This document shows, in pieces, positions 25,801 through 34,579 of a stretch of 64,000 nt of DNA. The DNA comes from Microbacterium nymphoidis (GTDB taxonomy: Bacteria > Actinomycetota > Actinomycetes > Actinomycetales > Microbacteriaceae): positions 372,001-436,000 of the forward strand of contig NZ_JAJNOD010000001.1 in the NCBI RefSeq assembly GCF_021044885.1. Direction: 5' to 3'. The position numbers and the translations under genes were made by a program. Below the pieces are notes generated by a model, which saw only the letters and a list, made by a program, of their open reading frames with translations, was not told the DNA's origin and did no database searches. How positions within the stretch are numbered: position 1 is the stretch's first letter; each line of letters begins with the position of its first letter.

Positions 25801-26396
25801 CCTTGGCGCTGGAGGAGTTCGCCGCGCTCGAACAACGGCACAAGTTCCTCACCGAGCAGCTCCACGACCTGACCCAGACGCGTGCCGACCTGATGACGAT
25901 CATCGCGGAACTCGACGAACGCATGCAGACCATCTTCGCGAGCGCGTTCGAGGACACCCGTGTGGCCTTCGACGAGGTGTTCCCGATCCTCTTCCCGGGC
26001 GGCTCCGGCTCCATCACGCTCACCAACCCGAGTGACATGCTGACCACCGGCATTGAGGTGTCGGTGCGCCCGGTGGGCAAGAAGATCGAGCGGCTGTCCC
26101 TGCTGTCCGGCGGCGAGCGATCGCTGGCAGCCGTGGCGCTGCTCACCGCGATTTTCATGGCGCGCCCGAGCCCCTTCTACATCCTCGACGAGGTCGAGGC
26201 GGCCCTGGATGACGCGAACCTGGGAAGGCTCCTCGGCGTTTTCGAGCGGTTGCGCGAGTCCAGCCAGCTGATCGTGATCACGCACCAGAAGCGGACGATG
26301 GAGATCGCGGACGCGCTGTACGGCGTCTCCATGCGCCAGGACGGCGTCTCCGCCGTGGTGGGGCAGCGTGTCGGCGACCGCGCGGCGCGCGTGTAG
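22890..26396 (+). CDS. smc: chromosome segregation protein SMC
   Basis: 1168 residues from ATG 22890, with CCAGGAGGG upstream; an upstream in-frame ATG at 22806 has no family match. The SMC ATPase condenses and aligns sister chromosomes. The N-terminal head has Walker A GPNGSGKSN at residues 31-39. Long coiled coils flank a hinge near the middle (about residues 495-640, GDGVRGLVSDAIGVTAGYES onward). The C-terminal head has LSGGERSLAAVALL and Walker B PFYILDEVEAALDD (about 1095-1108). Full length; ftsY follows 37 bp later from its own promoter. Confidence 0.97.
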   Translation: MHLKSLTLKGFKSFAQPTTFALEPGVTAIVGPNGSGKSNVVDALAWVMGEQGAKTLRGGKMEDVIFAGTSTRGPLGRAEVALTIDNADGALPIEYSEVTISRTLFRNGSSEYAINGESVRLLDVQELLSDSGLGREMHVIVGQGRLDTVLQATPEDRRGFIEEAAGILKHRRRKEKTLRKLDAMEANLTRLSDLAGEIRRQLKPLGKQAEIAREAATIAAVVRDAKARLFADDLVGLRTALADAARNEQERHAERALLQDQAAGLRARMEVLEKQQSTTEVDAARSVLFGLEQAQERLRSLFTLANQRLALLGSDDDVQPGVSVTQADIDEARSQIDEIAAGLGDAREAAAAAAADVVRARGELDALDAEIAEQSALVSEHDMRITKLRGQAEAAASALAAVRGAVLRQQNAWDAADARRIEAAEAAELLADQEAPEGTTASHTEAYEHAQRAVTAAESEVEGIRERLHAAEREAEALTAKASALSSALAVRNAAGALAESAGDGVRGLVSDAIGVTAGYESAIAAVLGPLAEGLLVESRSHALRMADAVRGEDLGVVDIAIADAAAPALELPQLPGTVPAVTVVTAPPGIVGLLRSVLIADDLDAAAAAAPALADIDIPVTIVTRAGEVWTPFTLRAGSGQTSRLELAAERDAAVERLAEVRVIVDSLSDAREDALDVLERARRASRDALQTLREFDAAVAAHAERISKVTSRLEAAAAETERLAAGLAQAQAAVADAESKSETASAELTRALEAPRPILDASARDGLLAALDAARENEVRTRLEIETLRERVRSAETRAVSLERQREKEREAAAEAARRAVIRRAQREAAQGVIDELPDVLSSVDRSVSEARVALAEAEAARAAQSQELIEIRAQDKSVRDRLAALTESVHSLELQMHEKRLHVTSLLERVQSELGLDEDVLIAEYGPDQPIPDEADDEAEPVPFERRAQQKRLQEAERKLAQLGRVNPLALEEFAALEQRHKFLTEQLHDLTQTRADLMTIIAELDERMQTIFASAFEDTRVAFDEVFPILFPGGSGSITLTNPSDMLTTGIEVSVRPVGKKIERLSLLSGGERSLAAVALLTAIFMARPSPFYILDEVEAALDDANLGRLLGVFERLRESSQLIVITHQKRTMEIADALYGVSMRQDGVSAVVGQRVGDRAARV

Positions 26397-26421
26397 CGGC
26401 GGCGGCGCGCCGGCCGGTCGG

Positions 26422-26427
26422 TAGGCT
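26422..26427 (+). promoter_or_regulatory. -10 element TAGGCT, leaderless promoter for ftsY
   Basis: TAGGCT, GGACCC, ATG 26434. Confidence 0.65.
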
Positions 26428-26433
26428 GGACCC

Positions 26434-27303
26434 ATGGCTGAAAAGTGGTCCCTGGGTCGTGCACTGCGCGGCATCTTCGTCAAGCCGACGATCGACGAGA
26501 CGACGTGGGAGGACATGGAGACGGCGCTCATCACCGCCGACTTCGGTCCAGACATCACCGAGCGCATCATCGACGAACTGCGTGAGAAGGTCGACCGATT
26601 CCGCACCACGGATCCGAAGGATCTGCAGCGCATGCTGGTGGAGACGCTGGAAGAGCACTTCGCGAAGTTCGACACCACGCTGAAGCTCACCGAGCGTCCG
26701 GCGATCGTTCTCGTCGTGGGCGTGAACGGGGTGGGCAAGACCACCACCATCGGCAAATTCGCCAACTTCCTGCGCCGCTACGGGCGCTCGATCGTGGTCG
26801 GAGCGGCGGACACGTTCCGCGCGGCCGCCGTCGAGCAGCTGGCCACCTGGGCGGAGCGTGGGGGAGCGGCCATCGTGCGTCCCCAGCAGGAAGGCCAGGA
26901 TCCGGCTTCGGTCGCGTTCCAGACCATTCAGTACGCGCAGCAGACCGGCACGGAGATCGTGCTGATCGACACCGCCGGGCGCCTGCACACCAAGGGCGGC
27001 CTGATGGACGAGCTGGGCAAGATCAAGCGTGTCGTCGAGAAGCTGGCGCCCATCAGCGAGGTGCTCCTGGTGCTGGACGCCACTACCGGGCAGAACGGCG
27101 TGATGCAGGCGGAGGCCTTCCTCCAGCATGCGGGCGTCACCGGTCTGGTGCTCACGAAGCTCGACGGCTCCGCGAAGGGCGGGTTCGTGCTCGCGGTGCA
27201 GGAGCGCACTGGAATCCCGGTCAAGCTGCTCGGACAGGGGGAGGGCATCGGCGACCTCACCGGCTTCACGCCGCACGTCTTCGCCGAGCAACTGGTCTCC
27301 TGA
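26434..27303 (+). CDS. ftsY: signal recognition particle receptor FtsY
   Basis: 289 residues. The SRP receptor GTPase that docks ribosome-nascent chain complexes at the membrane. It has only a short region before the NG domain and lacks the long acidic A domain of E. coli. The G1 motif is GVNGVGKTTTIGKFA, then DTFRAAAVEQL, DTAGRLHTKGGLMDEL, and TKLDGSAKGG; the end GQGEGIGDLTGF is typical. Its partner Ffh is encoded at 30319, separated by the lip genes. Confidence 0.96.
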   Translation: MAEKWSLGRALRGIFVKPTIDETTWEDMETALITADFGPDITERIIDELREKVDRFRTTDPKDLQRMLVETLEEHFAKFDTTLKLTERPAIVLVVGVNGVGKTTTIGKFANFLRRYGRSIVVGAADTFRAAAVEQLATWAERGGAAIVRPQQEGQDPASVAFQTIQYAQQTGTEIVLIDTAGRLHTKGGLMDELGKIKRVVEKLAPISEVLLVLDATTGQNGVMQAEAFLQHAGVTGLVLTKLDGSAKGGFVLAVQERTGIPVKLLGQGEGIGDLTGFTPHVFAEQLVS

Positions 27304-27428
27304 GGAGCGGGCCGCCGTGGCCCAGGGTGCGTTCGCGTCGGGCCCGAGCTTCGCCTTCGCACGGCGCAGGACGACGATCGTGCCCGTGGCGACTTCCCTC
27401 GCCCCGCGGAGACTGATTACATAGCCCT

Positions 27429-27929
27429 ATGGCGATCGAACACGACTTCTTCGGATTGCTCGAATCGGGCCCAGACGGCTCGATCTTCTGGTCGGAGACG
27501 GTGGAATTCGGCGACCAGTCCGTCACCGTCGACCTCACCGCTCCGGACGAGAACGACGTCGCGCCCGACGCGCTCAACATCGCCGCCGCGATGATCACGG
27601 GGCTCGAGCACCTTGACCTCCGCTGCCGTGAGGCAATGGTGGGGCAGCTGGGGGATCGCACCAGTGAGGTCACCGAGTACGTGGTGTCGCAGGAGGAAGC
27701 GCTCGGCGACGATCTGGAGGACTACCTCACCGATGTGTCGGGAGACACCGCCATCGACATCATCAAGGCGCTGCGGTTGATGAGCGTCACGATCCTCGCC
27801 GACGAGCACGGCGGCACCGATCCGTTCGCGGTGCTCGAGTATGCCCTGGATGCCGACTCGACGGACGACGTGCTGCTGGTCAACCTCGCCTCCGACGCGT
27901 CGGTTCTCTCGGTGACCTCCGCGGACTGA
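27429..27929 (+). CDS. DUF2004-like protein
   Basis: 166 residues, acidic, no membrane segment. Starts MAIEHDFFGLLESGPDGS and includes SETVEFGDQSVTVDL, a pattern seen in DUF2004 proteins. Function unknown. A weaker TACATA lies five bases before the ATG. It ends in a strong shared terminator facing lipA. Confidence 0.7.
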   Translation: MAIEHDFFGLLESGPDGSIFWSETVEFGDQSVTVDLTAPDENDVAPDALNIAAAMITGLEHLDLRCREAMVGQLGDRTSEVTEYVVSQEEALGDDLEDYLTDVSGDTAIDIIKALRLMSVTILADEHGGTDPFAVLEYALDADSTDDVLLVNLASDASVLSVTSAD

Positions 27930-27944
27930 GCGGCGGAACCCGCG

Positions 27945-27980
27945 ACGAGGGGCCACCCGATCGCTCGGGCGGCCCCTCGT
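27945..27980. terminator. Bidirectional terminator between DUF2004-like gene and lipA
   Basis: ACGAGGGGCC-A-CCCG pairs with CGGG-C-GGCCCCTCGT: 14 pairs with one mismatch around a six-base loop. It lies between two convergent genes, so it can serve both strands. Confidence 0.8.
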
Positions 27981-27983
27981 GCG

Positions 27984-28970
27984 TCAGACGGCCTGCGCGA
28001 ACTCGTCCGCGTCGGCCAGATGGCGCAGCTGCTCGGGGATGTCGCGCCCCTTCGAGATCATGGAACGCGCCCACAGCCGGCCGGCGCGATACGACGAACG
28101 CACGAGCGGACCGGCGAGCACGCCGAGGAACCCGATCTGCTCGGCCTCCTCACGAAACGCCACGAAGCGCTCCGGCTTCACCCATCGATCCACCGGGAGG
28201 TGGCGTGGGGAGGGGCGCAGATACTGGGTGATGGTCAGGATGTCGCAGCCGGCATCGTGCAGATCCCGCATCGCCTGGCTGACCTCGTCGTCCGTCTCGC
28301 CCATGCCCAGGATGAGGTTGGACTTGGTGATCAGCCCCGCCGCTCGCGCACGGGTCAGGACGCCGAGCGAGCGCTCATAGCGGAACGCGGGCCGGATGCG
28401 CTTGAACACGCGGGGTACCGTCTCCACGTTGTGCGCGAACACCTCGGGGCGGGACTCGAACACCTCGTCGAGCAGCTCCGGACGCCCGGAGAAGTCGGTG
28501 GCGAGGAGCTCGACGCCCGTACCCGGGTTGTCCTGGTGGATGCGACGCACGGTCTCGGCGTTGAGCCAGGCGCCCTCGTCCGGGAGGTCGTCTCGGGCGA
28601 CGGAGGTGACGGTGGCGTAGCGCAGCTGCATCTTCGCGACGCTCTCGGCCACGCGGCGTGGTTCATCCGTGTCGTACTCGGCCGGCTTGCCGGTGGAGAT
28701 CTGACAGAAGTCGCACCGACGCGTGCAGTCGGAGCCGCCGATGAGGAAGGTCGCCTCCCGGTCCTCCCAGCACTCGTAGATGTTGGGGCAGCCCGCTTCC
28801 TGGCAGACCGTGTGCAGGCCCTCGTCCTTCACCAGCGATCGCAGCCCGAGATACTCCGGGCCGGTCCTGGCCTTCGTACGGATCCACTCCGGCTTGCGCT
28901 CGATCGGCGTCTCGGCGTTGCGGATCTCCAAGCGGAGGAGCTTGCGTCCCTCGGGGGCTGCCGCGCTCAT
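27984..28970 (-). CDS. lipA: lipoyl synthase
   Basis: 328 residues from ATG 28970, which overlaps the lipB stop by 4 bp (ATGA). A radical-SAM enzyme that inserts two sulfurs into octanoyl chains on carrier proteins. The radical-SAM cluster is CTRRCDFC, and the auxiliary cluster cysteines are in [31 protein letters not shown] and the C-terminal [10 protein letters not shown] complete the family pattern. It forms an operon with lipB. Confidence 0.97.
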   Translation of the reverse strand: MSAAAPEGRKLLRLEIRNAETPIERKPEWIRTKARTGPEYLGLRSLVKDEGLHTVCQEAGCPNIYECWEDREATFLIGGSDCTRRCDFCQISTGKPAEYDTDEPRRVAESVAKMQLRYATVTSVARDDLPDEGAWLNAETVRRIHQDNPGTGVELLATDFSGRPELLDEVFESRPEVFAHNVETVPRVFKRIRPAFRYERSLGVLTRARAAGLITKSNLILGMGETDDEVSQAMRDLHDAGCDILTITQYLRPSPRHLPVDRWVKPERFVAFREEAEQIGFLGVLAGPLVRSSYRAGRLWARSMISKGRDIPEQLRHLADADEFAQAV

Positions 28971-29620
28971 GCCGCCACCTCCGTCTTCAGCAGCTCCGGT
29001 GTGACGTCCACGTCGAAGGAGGCCAGGACGGGCGCGACGAGGTCGCGGACGCCGACGCGCCCACCGGTGATCCGGCTGACGCTGGTCACGCCGGCATCCG
29101 TGATTCCGCACGGGACGATGTGGGCGAACCCCTCCAGGTCGCAGTCGGCATTGATCGCGAACCCGTGCATGGTCACGCCTCGCTCCACGCGCACTCCGAT
29201 CGCCGCGACCTTCGCGTCATGACCGCCTTCGCTCACCCAGACTCCGCTGCGTCCCTCGATCTGGCGGCCGTCGACGCCGAACACGCGCAGCGCCGCGATG
29301 AGGCGCCGCTCGAGCCCGCGCACGTGCTCCACCACGTCCACGGGGTCGGGGAGGCGCACGATCGGGTATCCCACCAGCTGGCCCGGCCCGTGCCAGGTGA
29401 TCTTGCCGCCCCGGTCCACGTCGATGACCGGCGTGCCGTCGTCCGGGCGCTCATGCGCCTCGGTGCGCTTGCCGGCGGTGTACACCGCCTCGTGCTCCAG
29501 GAGGATCAGTGTGTCCGGACGCCGGGCGTCGACCACCTCCGCGTGAATCATCCGCTGCAGCGCCCACCCCTGTGCGTACGGAACAGCGTCGGGGGCGAAT
29601 CCCGCCACATGCACGTCCAT
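28967..29620 (-). CDS. lipB: octanoyl-[ACP]:protein N-octanoyltransferase
   Basis: 217 residues from ATG 29620, with GAGGAGG upstream. It moves octanoate from ACP to lipoate-dependent enzymes, before LipA. The motif [17 protein letters not shown] and the lysine in [11 protein letters not shown] and cysteine in HIVPCGI form the active site as known for the mycobacterial enzyme. The palindrome at 29640-29662 lies just upstream of the lipB ribosome site, where a repressor would block lipBA transcription. Confidence 0.96.
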   Translation of the reverse strand: MDVHVAGFAPDAVPYAQGWALQRMIHAEVVDARRPDTLILLEHEAVYTAGKRTEAHERPDDGTPVIDVDRGGKITWHGPGQLVGYPIVRLPDPVDVVEHVRGLERRLIAALRVFGVDGRQIEGRSGVWVSEGGHDAKVAAIGVRVERGVTMHGFAINADCDLEGFAHIVPCGITDAGVTSVSRITGGRVGVRDLVAPVLASFDVDVTPELLKTEVAA

Positions 29621-29639
29621 CTGATCCTCCTCGCGGTCA

Positions 29640-29662
29640 ATTATTGAACTGCGTCCAATAAT
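29640..29662. promoter_or_regulatory. Palindromic operator candidate between lipB and a TetR gene
   Basis: The core is ATTGRACnnnGTYCAAT, and the outer arms ATTATTG and CAATAAT are exact inverted copies over seven bases. AT-rich in a GC-rich genome. The lipB-side arm supplies a possible -10 (AATAAT) about 20 bases before the lipB start, so binding here should block lipBA. The divergent TetR gene starts 51 bp away. Confidence 0.65.
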
Positions 29663-29700
29663 GCCACAGGGCGACGTGGGTGCGATCGGGCGCGTCTCGG

Positions 29701-29706
29701 TACAGT
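29701..29706 (+). promoter_or_regulatory. -10 element TACAGT, leaderless promoter for the TetR gene
   Basis: TACAGT, GAGGTG, ATG 29713. It selects ATG 29713 over the in-frame codon at 29680. Confidence 0.65.
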
Positions 29707-29712
29707 GAGGTG

Positions 29713-30294
29713 ATGAGTGTGGAGAGCAGACAGGGACGACCACGCGTGTCGTCGCGGGAGACGCTCGCCGAGGCGGCGTGCGAGCTGTTTCTCGAACGCG
29801 GCTACGAGGCGACGAATGTGGCCGACATCACCGCTCGTGCGGGCGTGAGCCGGTCCAGTTTCTTCAACTACTTCTCTTCCAAGCACGACGTGCTGTGGGC
29901 GGGCGTGGACGACGCGATCGCGGCTCTCGAGGACCGGTTGCAGCGGACCCCCGCCGAGGTGGTCGCCACGTTCTCGGCCTTCTCCGACGGGCTGGCGCCC
30001 GATTCCCTCGCGCTCGCGATCGCGAACGATGAGGCCATGGGCGCCGTCGCCGATCTCCAGCGGGAAGGCACGGCCCGCGCAGCCCGGATCGGCGCGGCGG
30101 TCACGGCCGCACTCCGTGCCGTTGGCTGGGCCCCCCTGCGAGCGCAGGTGATCGGCTCCGCGTACGGTTCCGCGGTGCTCGCGGCCGTGGAGCGGTGGGC
30201 GCGGGACGGCTCCGGACGCACGGCGCTGGCCGATCGGCTGGATGAGGCGCTGGCGATCGTGGCCGCGATGCCCGGCGCGGCGACGATCCGCTGA
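29713..30294 (+). CDS. TetR/AcrR-family transcriptional regulator, divergent from lipBA
   Basis: 193 residues. The N-terminal helix-turn-helix (about residues 15-60: [19 protein letters not shown], then [20 protein letters not shown]) is typical of the family. The C-terminal ligand domain is Ala-rich and not assignable. The palindrome at 29640-29662 between this gene and lipB is the likely binding site. The regulator may therefore link lipoate synthesis to a fatty-acyl or other small ligand; this is inference from position only. Confidence 0.88.
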   Translation: MSVESRQGRPRVSSRETLAEAACELFLERGYEATNVADITARAGVSRSSFFNYFSSKHDVLWAGVDDAIAALEDRLQRTPAEVVATFSAFSDGLAPDSLALAIANDEAMGAVADLQREGTARAARIGAAVTAALRAVGWAPLRAQVIGSAYGSAVLAAVERWARDGSGRTALADRLDEALAIVAAMPGAATIR

Positions 30295-30303
30295 GTCCTC
30301 GCG

Positions 30304-30309
30304 TAAACT
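30304..30309 (+). promoter_or_regulatory. -10 element TAAACT before ffh
   Basis: TAAACT, nine bases, then ATG 30319. A short leader of about three bases is predicted, so translation may be effectively leaderless. Confidence 0.5.
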
Positions 30310-30318
30310 CATAGCATC

Positions 30319-31875
30319 ATGGCTACTTTCGGCACGCTCTCAGATCGTCTCACCGAGACCTTCCGCAATCTGCGCACCAAGGGCAAGCTCACGCCCGCTG
30401 ACGTGGACGGTACCGTTCGCGAGATCCGGCGTGCCCTGCTCGACGCGGACGTCGCCCTGGAGGTCGTGAAGGAGTTCACCGCCAAGGTGCGTGAGCGCGC
30501 GCTCGGCGACGAGGTCAACCGCGCCCTCAATCCGGCGCAGCAGGTCGTGCAGATCGTCAACGAGGAGCTCATCGGCATCCTCGGCGGCGAGCAGCGTCGC
30601 CTGCAGTTCGCCAAGACCGCGCCCACCGTGATCATGCTCGCGGGTCTGCAGGGTTCCGGAAAGACGACTTTCGCCGGAAAGCTCGCGAAGATGCTGGAGA
30701 AGGACGGCCACACGCCGCTCCTCGTGGCAGCCGACCTCCAGCGCCCCAACGCCGTGAACCAGCTCCAGGTCGTCGCCGAGCGCGCCGGGGCCACCATCTT
30801 CGCGCCGGAGCCGGGCAACGGCGTCGGCGACCCGGTGAAGGTCTCCCGTGACGGCGTCGAGTTCGCCCGTCGCCACCAGCACGACGTGGTGATCGTCGAC
30901 ACGGCCGGACGTCTCGGCGTCGATGCCGAGCTGATGAAGCAGGCGGCCGACATCCGCCGCGAGATCCAGCCCGATGAGGTGCTGTTCGTCATCGACGCGA
31001 TGATCGGTCAGGACGCCGTCAACACGGCGAAGGCATTCCAGGAAGGCGTGGACTTCACGGGTGTCGTGCTCTCCAAGCTCGACGGTGACGCGCGTGGTGG
31101 CGCGGCGCTGTCCGTGGCGTCGGTCACTGGCCGGCCCATCATCTTCGCCTCCACCGGTGAAGGCCTCGATGACGTCGAGCCGTTCCACCCGGATCGTATG
31201 GCCAGCCGCATCCTCGATCTCGGTGACATCCTCACCCTGATCGAGCAGGCACAGGCCGCGTTCGACGAAGCCGAGGCGCTCAAGGTCGCCGAGAAGCTGG
31301 CCACCGAGCAGTTCACCCTCGAGGACTTCCTCGAGCAGATGCAGCAGCTCAAGAAGATGGGCTCGATGAAGAAGATGCTCGGGATGCTCCCGGGCATGGG
31401 CTCGATGAAGCAGCAGCTCGAGGATTTCGACGAGAGCGAGATCGGACGCACCGAGGCGATCATCCGCTCGATGACGCCTGCTGAGCGCCGAAACACCAAG
31501 CTGCTGAACGGCTCGCGTCGCCTGCGCATCGCTCGTGGTTCCGGCATGACCGTCACCGATGTGAACCAGCTCGTGCAGCGCTTCGAGCAGGCGGCCAAGA
31601 TGATGAAGACGGTCGCCCGCGGCGGTGTGCCCAACATCCCCGGCATGGGCCCGATCCCCGGCGGTAAGCCGGGTGCGTCGGCCAAGCGCGGCGGCAAGAA
31701 GGGCAAGGGCGGTGGCGTTCCGCGCTCCGGCAACCCGGCAAAGCGCGCCGCGCAGCAGGCCGAGATCGCCGCGGCTCCTGCGGCCCCCACGGGTTCCGGC
31801 TTCGGTCTGGGCGGCGGAAAGACGCCGACCGCGGAGGATCTGGCCGAGCTGCAGAAGATGCTCGGCAACGGCTGA
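30319..31875 (+). CDS. ffh: signal recognition particle protein Ffh
   Basis: 518 residues. The GTPase and signal-sequence-binding subunit of SRP. The N domain is at the start (FGTLSDRLTETFRNLRTKG), followed by G1 GLQGSGKTTFAGKLA, DLQRPNAVNQL, DTAGRLGVDAELM and SKLDGDARGGAAL. The Met-rich M domain starts near residue 330 (EQMQQLKKMGSMKKMLGMLP), and SRRLRIARGSG is the 4.5S RNA-binding segment. The last 80 residues are a Gly/Lys/Ala tail common in actinobacterial Ffh. Confidence 0.97.
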   Translation: MATFGTLSDRLTETFRNLRTKGKLTPADVDGTVREIRRALLDADVALEVVKEFTAKVRERALGDEVNRALNPAQQVVQIVNEELIGILGGEQRRLQFAKTAPTVIMLAGLQGSGKTTFAGKLAKMLEKDGHTPLLVAADLQRPNAVNQLQVVAERAGATIFAPEPGNGVGDPVKVSRDGVEFARRHQHDVVIVDTAGRLGVDAELMKQAADIRREIQPDEVLFVIDAMIGQDAVNTAKAFQEGVDFTGVVLSKLDGDARGGAALSVASVTGRPIIFASTGEGLDDVEPFHPDRMASRILDLGDILTLIEQAQAAFDEAEALKVAEKLATEQFTLEDFLEQMQQLKKMGSMKKMLGMLPGMGSMKQQLEDFDESEIGRTEAIIRSMTPAERRNTKLLNGSRRLRIARGSGMTVTDVNQLVQRFEQAAKMMKTVARGGVPNIPGMGPIPGGKPGASAKRGGKKGKGGGVPRSGNPAKRAAQQAEIAAAPAAPTGSGFGLGGGKTPTAEDLAELQKMLGNG

Positions 31876-31888
31876 TCTTCCCGCCGGC

Positions 31889-33940
31889 ATGATCGACGAC
31901 CCCCGCTTCGCCGCCGACTCCGCGCCGCGCCTGGTCCCGGACAGTTATCCGGGGGTCTGGCCGGAGAGTTCCGTGCTCGTCACAGCCGAGGGGCTCTGGG
32001 AGCTGCGTGATCGCGACGGCGTCGCCCTGCAGGCGGGCCAGACCTCACCGACCCGGCTCGGGCTGTGTCGCGTCGCCGTCGATGAGGAGACACGCGCTCG
32101 GGTGACCGATGGCGCGCGGTCGGCTCCCCAGCTGTCGCGCGTTCTGGAGGGATTCCATGTCGTCGGCATGGATTCCCGGGTGCCGGTGCTCGCCATCGGA
32201 TCGAACGCGGCGCCGTCGCAGCTTCGCCATAAGTTCCGCGAGATTCCCGACGCGCTCGTCCTGCCCTCGGTGCGGGCACGCGTTCAGGGCGTTGCGCTCG
32301 CGTACGCGGGGTTCTTTGCGGGCTACGGAGCGCTGCCAGCCACCATCGTCCCGTCGAACGCGGGCTCGTCGAACGCGGTCCCGTCGAACGCGATCCCGTC
32401 GAACGCGGTCTCGTCGGTCTCGTCGGGCGCGGTCTCGTCGAACGCGGTCTCGTCGGTCTCGTCGGGCGCGGTCTCGTCGAACGTCGGCTCGTCGAACGGC
32501 GTCTCGTCGAACGGCGTCTCATCGAGCGCCGCCGAGCTCGAACTCCACGTGCAGTTCACCGATCCGGGCCAGCTCGCCGGGCTCGACCGCACGGAGGCTC
32601 CCCACTACCGCCGCGTCTGGCTCGACGCGTCATCCGGAGTGCGCGTGGTGCTGGAGACCGGGGAGGAGCTCCCCGGTGTCTACGCCTACGTGGCTCGCGG
32701 GGGAGCGCTGTGCGATGAGACGGGGGCCGTGATCCCCGCGGCGATGCGCCCCACCGATGCCGGCTTGTCTCAGATCGCCGTGGTCGAGCGTCTCGCCGCT
32801 GTCAGCGCCCTCGCCGAGGCGTGGGGCTCCGATGCCACGGCGTTGCGCGCCCGCGCGGGCGCCCTGGCCGACGGTGGCGCCGCCGTCCTCGCTGACGCAG
32901 GCCTGCTCGCGCCTCCGTCGCCGTTCACCCGGCTCGCCGATGAGAGCGGCACCCCCAGCACGCGCACCTACGGGGGGATGCTTCCACCGGCGTCGAACAT
33001 CCCCGCCGCCCAGCCGGGGAGCGTCACCCTCGTCACGACGGTCACCCCTGCCGGAATCGAGCGCGGAGGCAAGTCCGTGGTGTCGATCTCGCGCCGGGTG
33101 CACGAGTCGCTGGGAGGTCCCGACGTCGTGGAGCTCCGCTCCCATGCCCTCATGGCCGGGCACGGGGCAGCGGCGCCGTCCGCCCTCGCGGCCGTGGTGA
33201 TCCGCGAGGAATCGCCCGATGCCGCCCCCGACCACGTCGTGGAAGTCGACCATGTCCTGCGCATGGCGTGCGGACTGGAGAACGGCGAGATCGCCGACCT
33301 TCGCCCGGTGCGGCTGGAGCGGGGCACCGCCGGTGATCGCGTGGTCGGCAAGCCCACCTACCTCACGATGCGCACGACGCTCGCCGACCCCGCCTCCGCG
33401 GAGCGCGACGTCGTGCTCATGAGCCGGCTGGCGCTGGACATCCTCGGTGTCGGTCCCGGCGATTACGTCGTCGTGGAGGGGGCGGGCACAGGAGCCGGTG
33501 ACGCGCCGGCCGGGGAGATCCCGACGGTGATGCTCAAGGCGTTCGAGGCGCCGGGGTCGGTCGAGGACACGCGTCAGCGCATCACCGGTGGAACCTGGGG
33601 TGCGCGCTTCCCTGCCGCGGAGGAGACCCTGGGGGTGCGTCCCGATCTTCCGCTCGCGTTCCTGGACTTGGAGCTGCGCACCCGCCTGGGCATTGCCGGG
33701 CAGACCCTCGCCACGGTTCGCGTGCGCCCCGCCCGCCTCCCGCAGTTCTGGTCGGAGCTGCGCGAGATGCTCCTCATCCTCGCCGTCGCCTTCCTCGGGG
33801 TTGTGGTCGTCGCTCCGTGGCCCTGGCTGCAGATGCTGCTCATCGTGGCGCTGGTCGTGATGTCGCTGTGGCTCATCGTCCAGCGGCTGCGTCGCCGGCT
33901 CACACATGTCCTCCGCCGCGGTCAGCGGCGCGGTCGCTGA
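31889..33940 (+). CDS. membrane-anchored protein with gamma-glutamylcyclotransferase-like segment and Ser/Asn repeat
   Basis: 683 residues from ATG 31889, 13 bp after ffh. The family is not firmly recognised. Residues about 98-150 (VPVLAIGSNAAPSQLRHKF) resemble the start of gamma-glutamylcyclotransferase-like folds. A 61-residue insert (154-214) made of PSNAV, SSNAV and SSGAV units interrupts this region; it is encoded by the tandem array at 32348-32530. The middle part has SNIPAAQPGSVTLVT and VVSISRRVHESLGGPD. Two membrane segments lie at about 626-667, with a basic C-terminal tail. The insert should be a flexible linker or loop. Confidence 0.7.
   Translation: MIDDPRFAADSAPRLVPDSYPGVWPESSVLVTAEGLWELRDRDGVALQAGQTSPTRLGLCRVAVDEETRARVTDGARSAPQLSRVLEGFHVVGMDSRVPVLAIGSNAAPSQLRHKFREIPDALVLPSVRARVQGVALAYAGFFAGYGALPATIVPSNAGSSNAVPSNAIPSNAVSSVSSGAVSSNAVSSVSSGAVSSNVGSSNGVSSNGVSSSAAELELHVQFTDPGQLAGLDRTEAPHYRRVWLDASSGVRVVLETGEELPGVYAYVARGGALCDETGAVIPAAMRPTDAGLSQIAVVERLAAVSALAEAWGSDATALRARAGALADGGAAVLADAGLLAPPSPFTRLADESGTPSTRTYGGMLPPASNIPAAQPGSVTLVTTVTPAGIERGGKSVVSISRRVHESLGGPDVVELRSHALMAGHGAAAPSALAAVVIREESPDAAPDHVVEVDHVLRMACGLENGEIADLRPVRLERGTAGDRVVGKPTYLTMRTTLADPASAERDVVLMSRLALDILGVGPGDYVVVEGAGTGAGDAPAGEIPTVMLKAFEAPGSVEDTRQRITGGTWGARFPAAEETLGVRPDLPLAFLDLELRTRLGIAGQTLATVRVRPARLPQFWSELREMLLILAVAFLGVVVVAPWPWLQMLLIVALVVMSLWLIVQRLRRRLTHVLRRGQRRGR
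32348..32530 (+). repeat. In-frame tandem array, 15-bp and 9-bp units
   Basis: Thirteen units, 183 bp in all: eleven of 15 bp (type GTCTCGTCGAACGCG) and two of 9 bp (GTCTCGTCG). All unit lengths are multiples of three, so the reading frame is kept. A 39-bp higher-order block (9+15+15) occurs twice in a row, a sign of a later duplication inside the array. Confidence 0.92.
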
Positions 33941-34136
33941 CGCATCCGCGTATCGCCTGCCGCGACACGGTTGGTGCACGTTTCGCGCACAGCGGCGGAA
34001 TCTGGCAGAATAGAGCTTCGGATTGCGTGCTCGACCCTCTATCCAGCCCGCATCCACCCCAGAGCTTCCGCCGGGTGTGCACCCCACGCTCCAGGCGATC
34101 GGTTCGTTATTCCTCTTCTACATTTCTTGGAGAATT

Positions 34137-34574
34137 GTGGCTGTCAAGATTCGCCTCAAGCGCCTGGGCAAGATCCGGGCTCCCTACTACCGCATCGTCG
34201 TCGCCGACTCGCGCACCAAGCGCGATGGTCGTGTGATCGAGGAGATCGGCAAGTACCACCCCACCGAGGAGCCCTCGATCATCGAGGTCGACTCCGAGCG
34301 TGCTCAGTACTGGCTGTCGGTCGGCGCTCAGCCCACCGAGCAGGTCACCGCGCTGCTGAAGCTCACCGGTGACTGGGGCAAGTTCAAGGGCGACAAGGAC
34401 GCGAAGTCCACCGTCAAGGTCAAGGGCGAGGCCGAGGCTTTCGTGGCGGACGCCGCGAAGAAGTCGGTCATCAAGCCGAAGGCGGAGAAGAAGGTGGAGG
34501 CTCCCGCTGAGGACGCCGCTGCTGAGGCTCCCGCCGCGGACGAGGCCGACGCGGCCCCGGCCGACGCCGAGTAA
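34137..34574 (+). CDS. rpsP: 30S ribosomal protein S16
   Basis: 145 residues from GTG 34137, with TTGGAGA upstream. The start [19 protein letters not shown] is diagnostic. The S16 core takes about 90 residues; an Ala/Glu/Lys/Pro tail of about 55 residues follows ([16 protein letters not shown] ... [10 protein letters not shown]), as often seen in actinobacteria. It heads the conserved operon rpsP-KH-rimM-trmD. A leader of up to 196 bp separates it from the previous gene. Confidence 0.96.
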   Translation: MAVKIRLKRLGKIRAPYYRIVVADSRTKRDGRVIEEIGKYHPTEEPSIIEVDSERAQYWLSVGAQPTEQVTALLKLTGDWGKFKGDKDAKSTVKVKGEAEAFVADAAKKSVIKPKAEKKVEAPAEDAAAEAPAADEADAAPADAE

Positions 34575-34579
34575 TCGCT

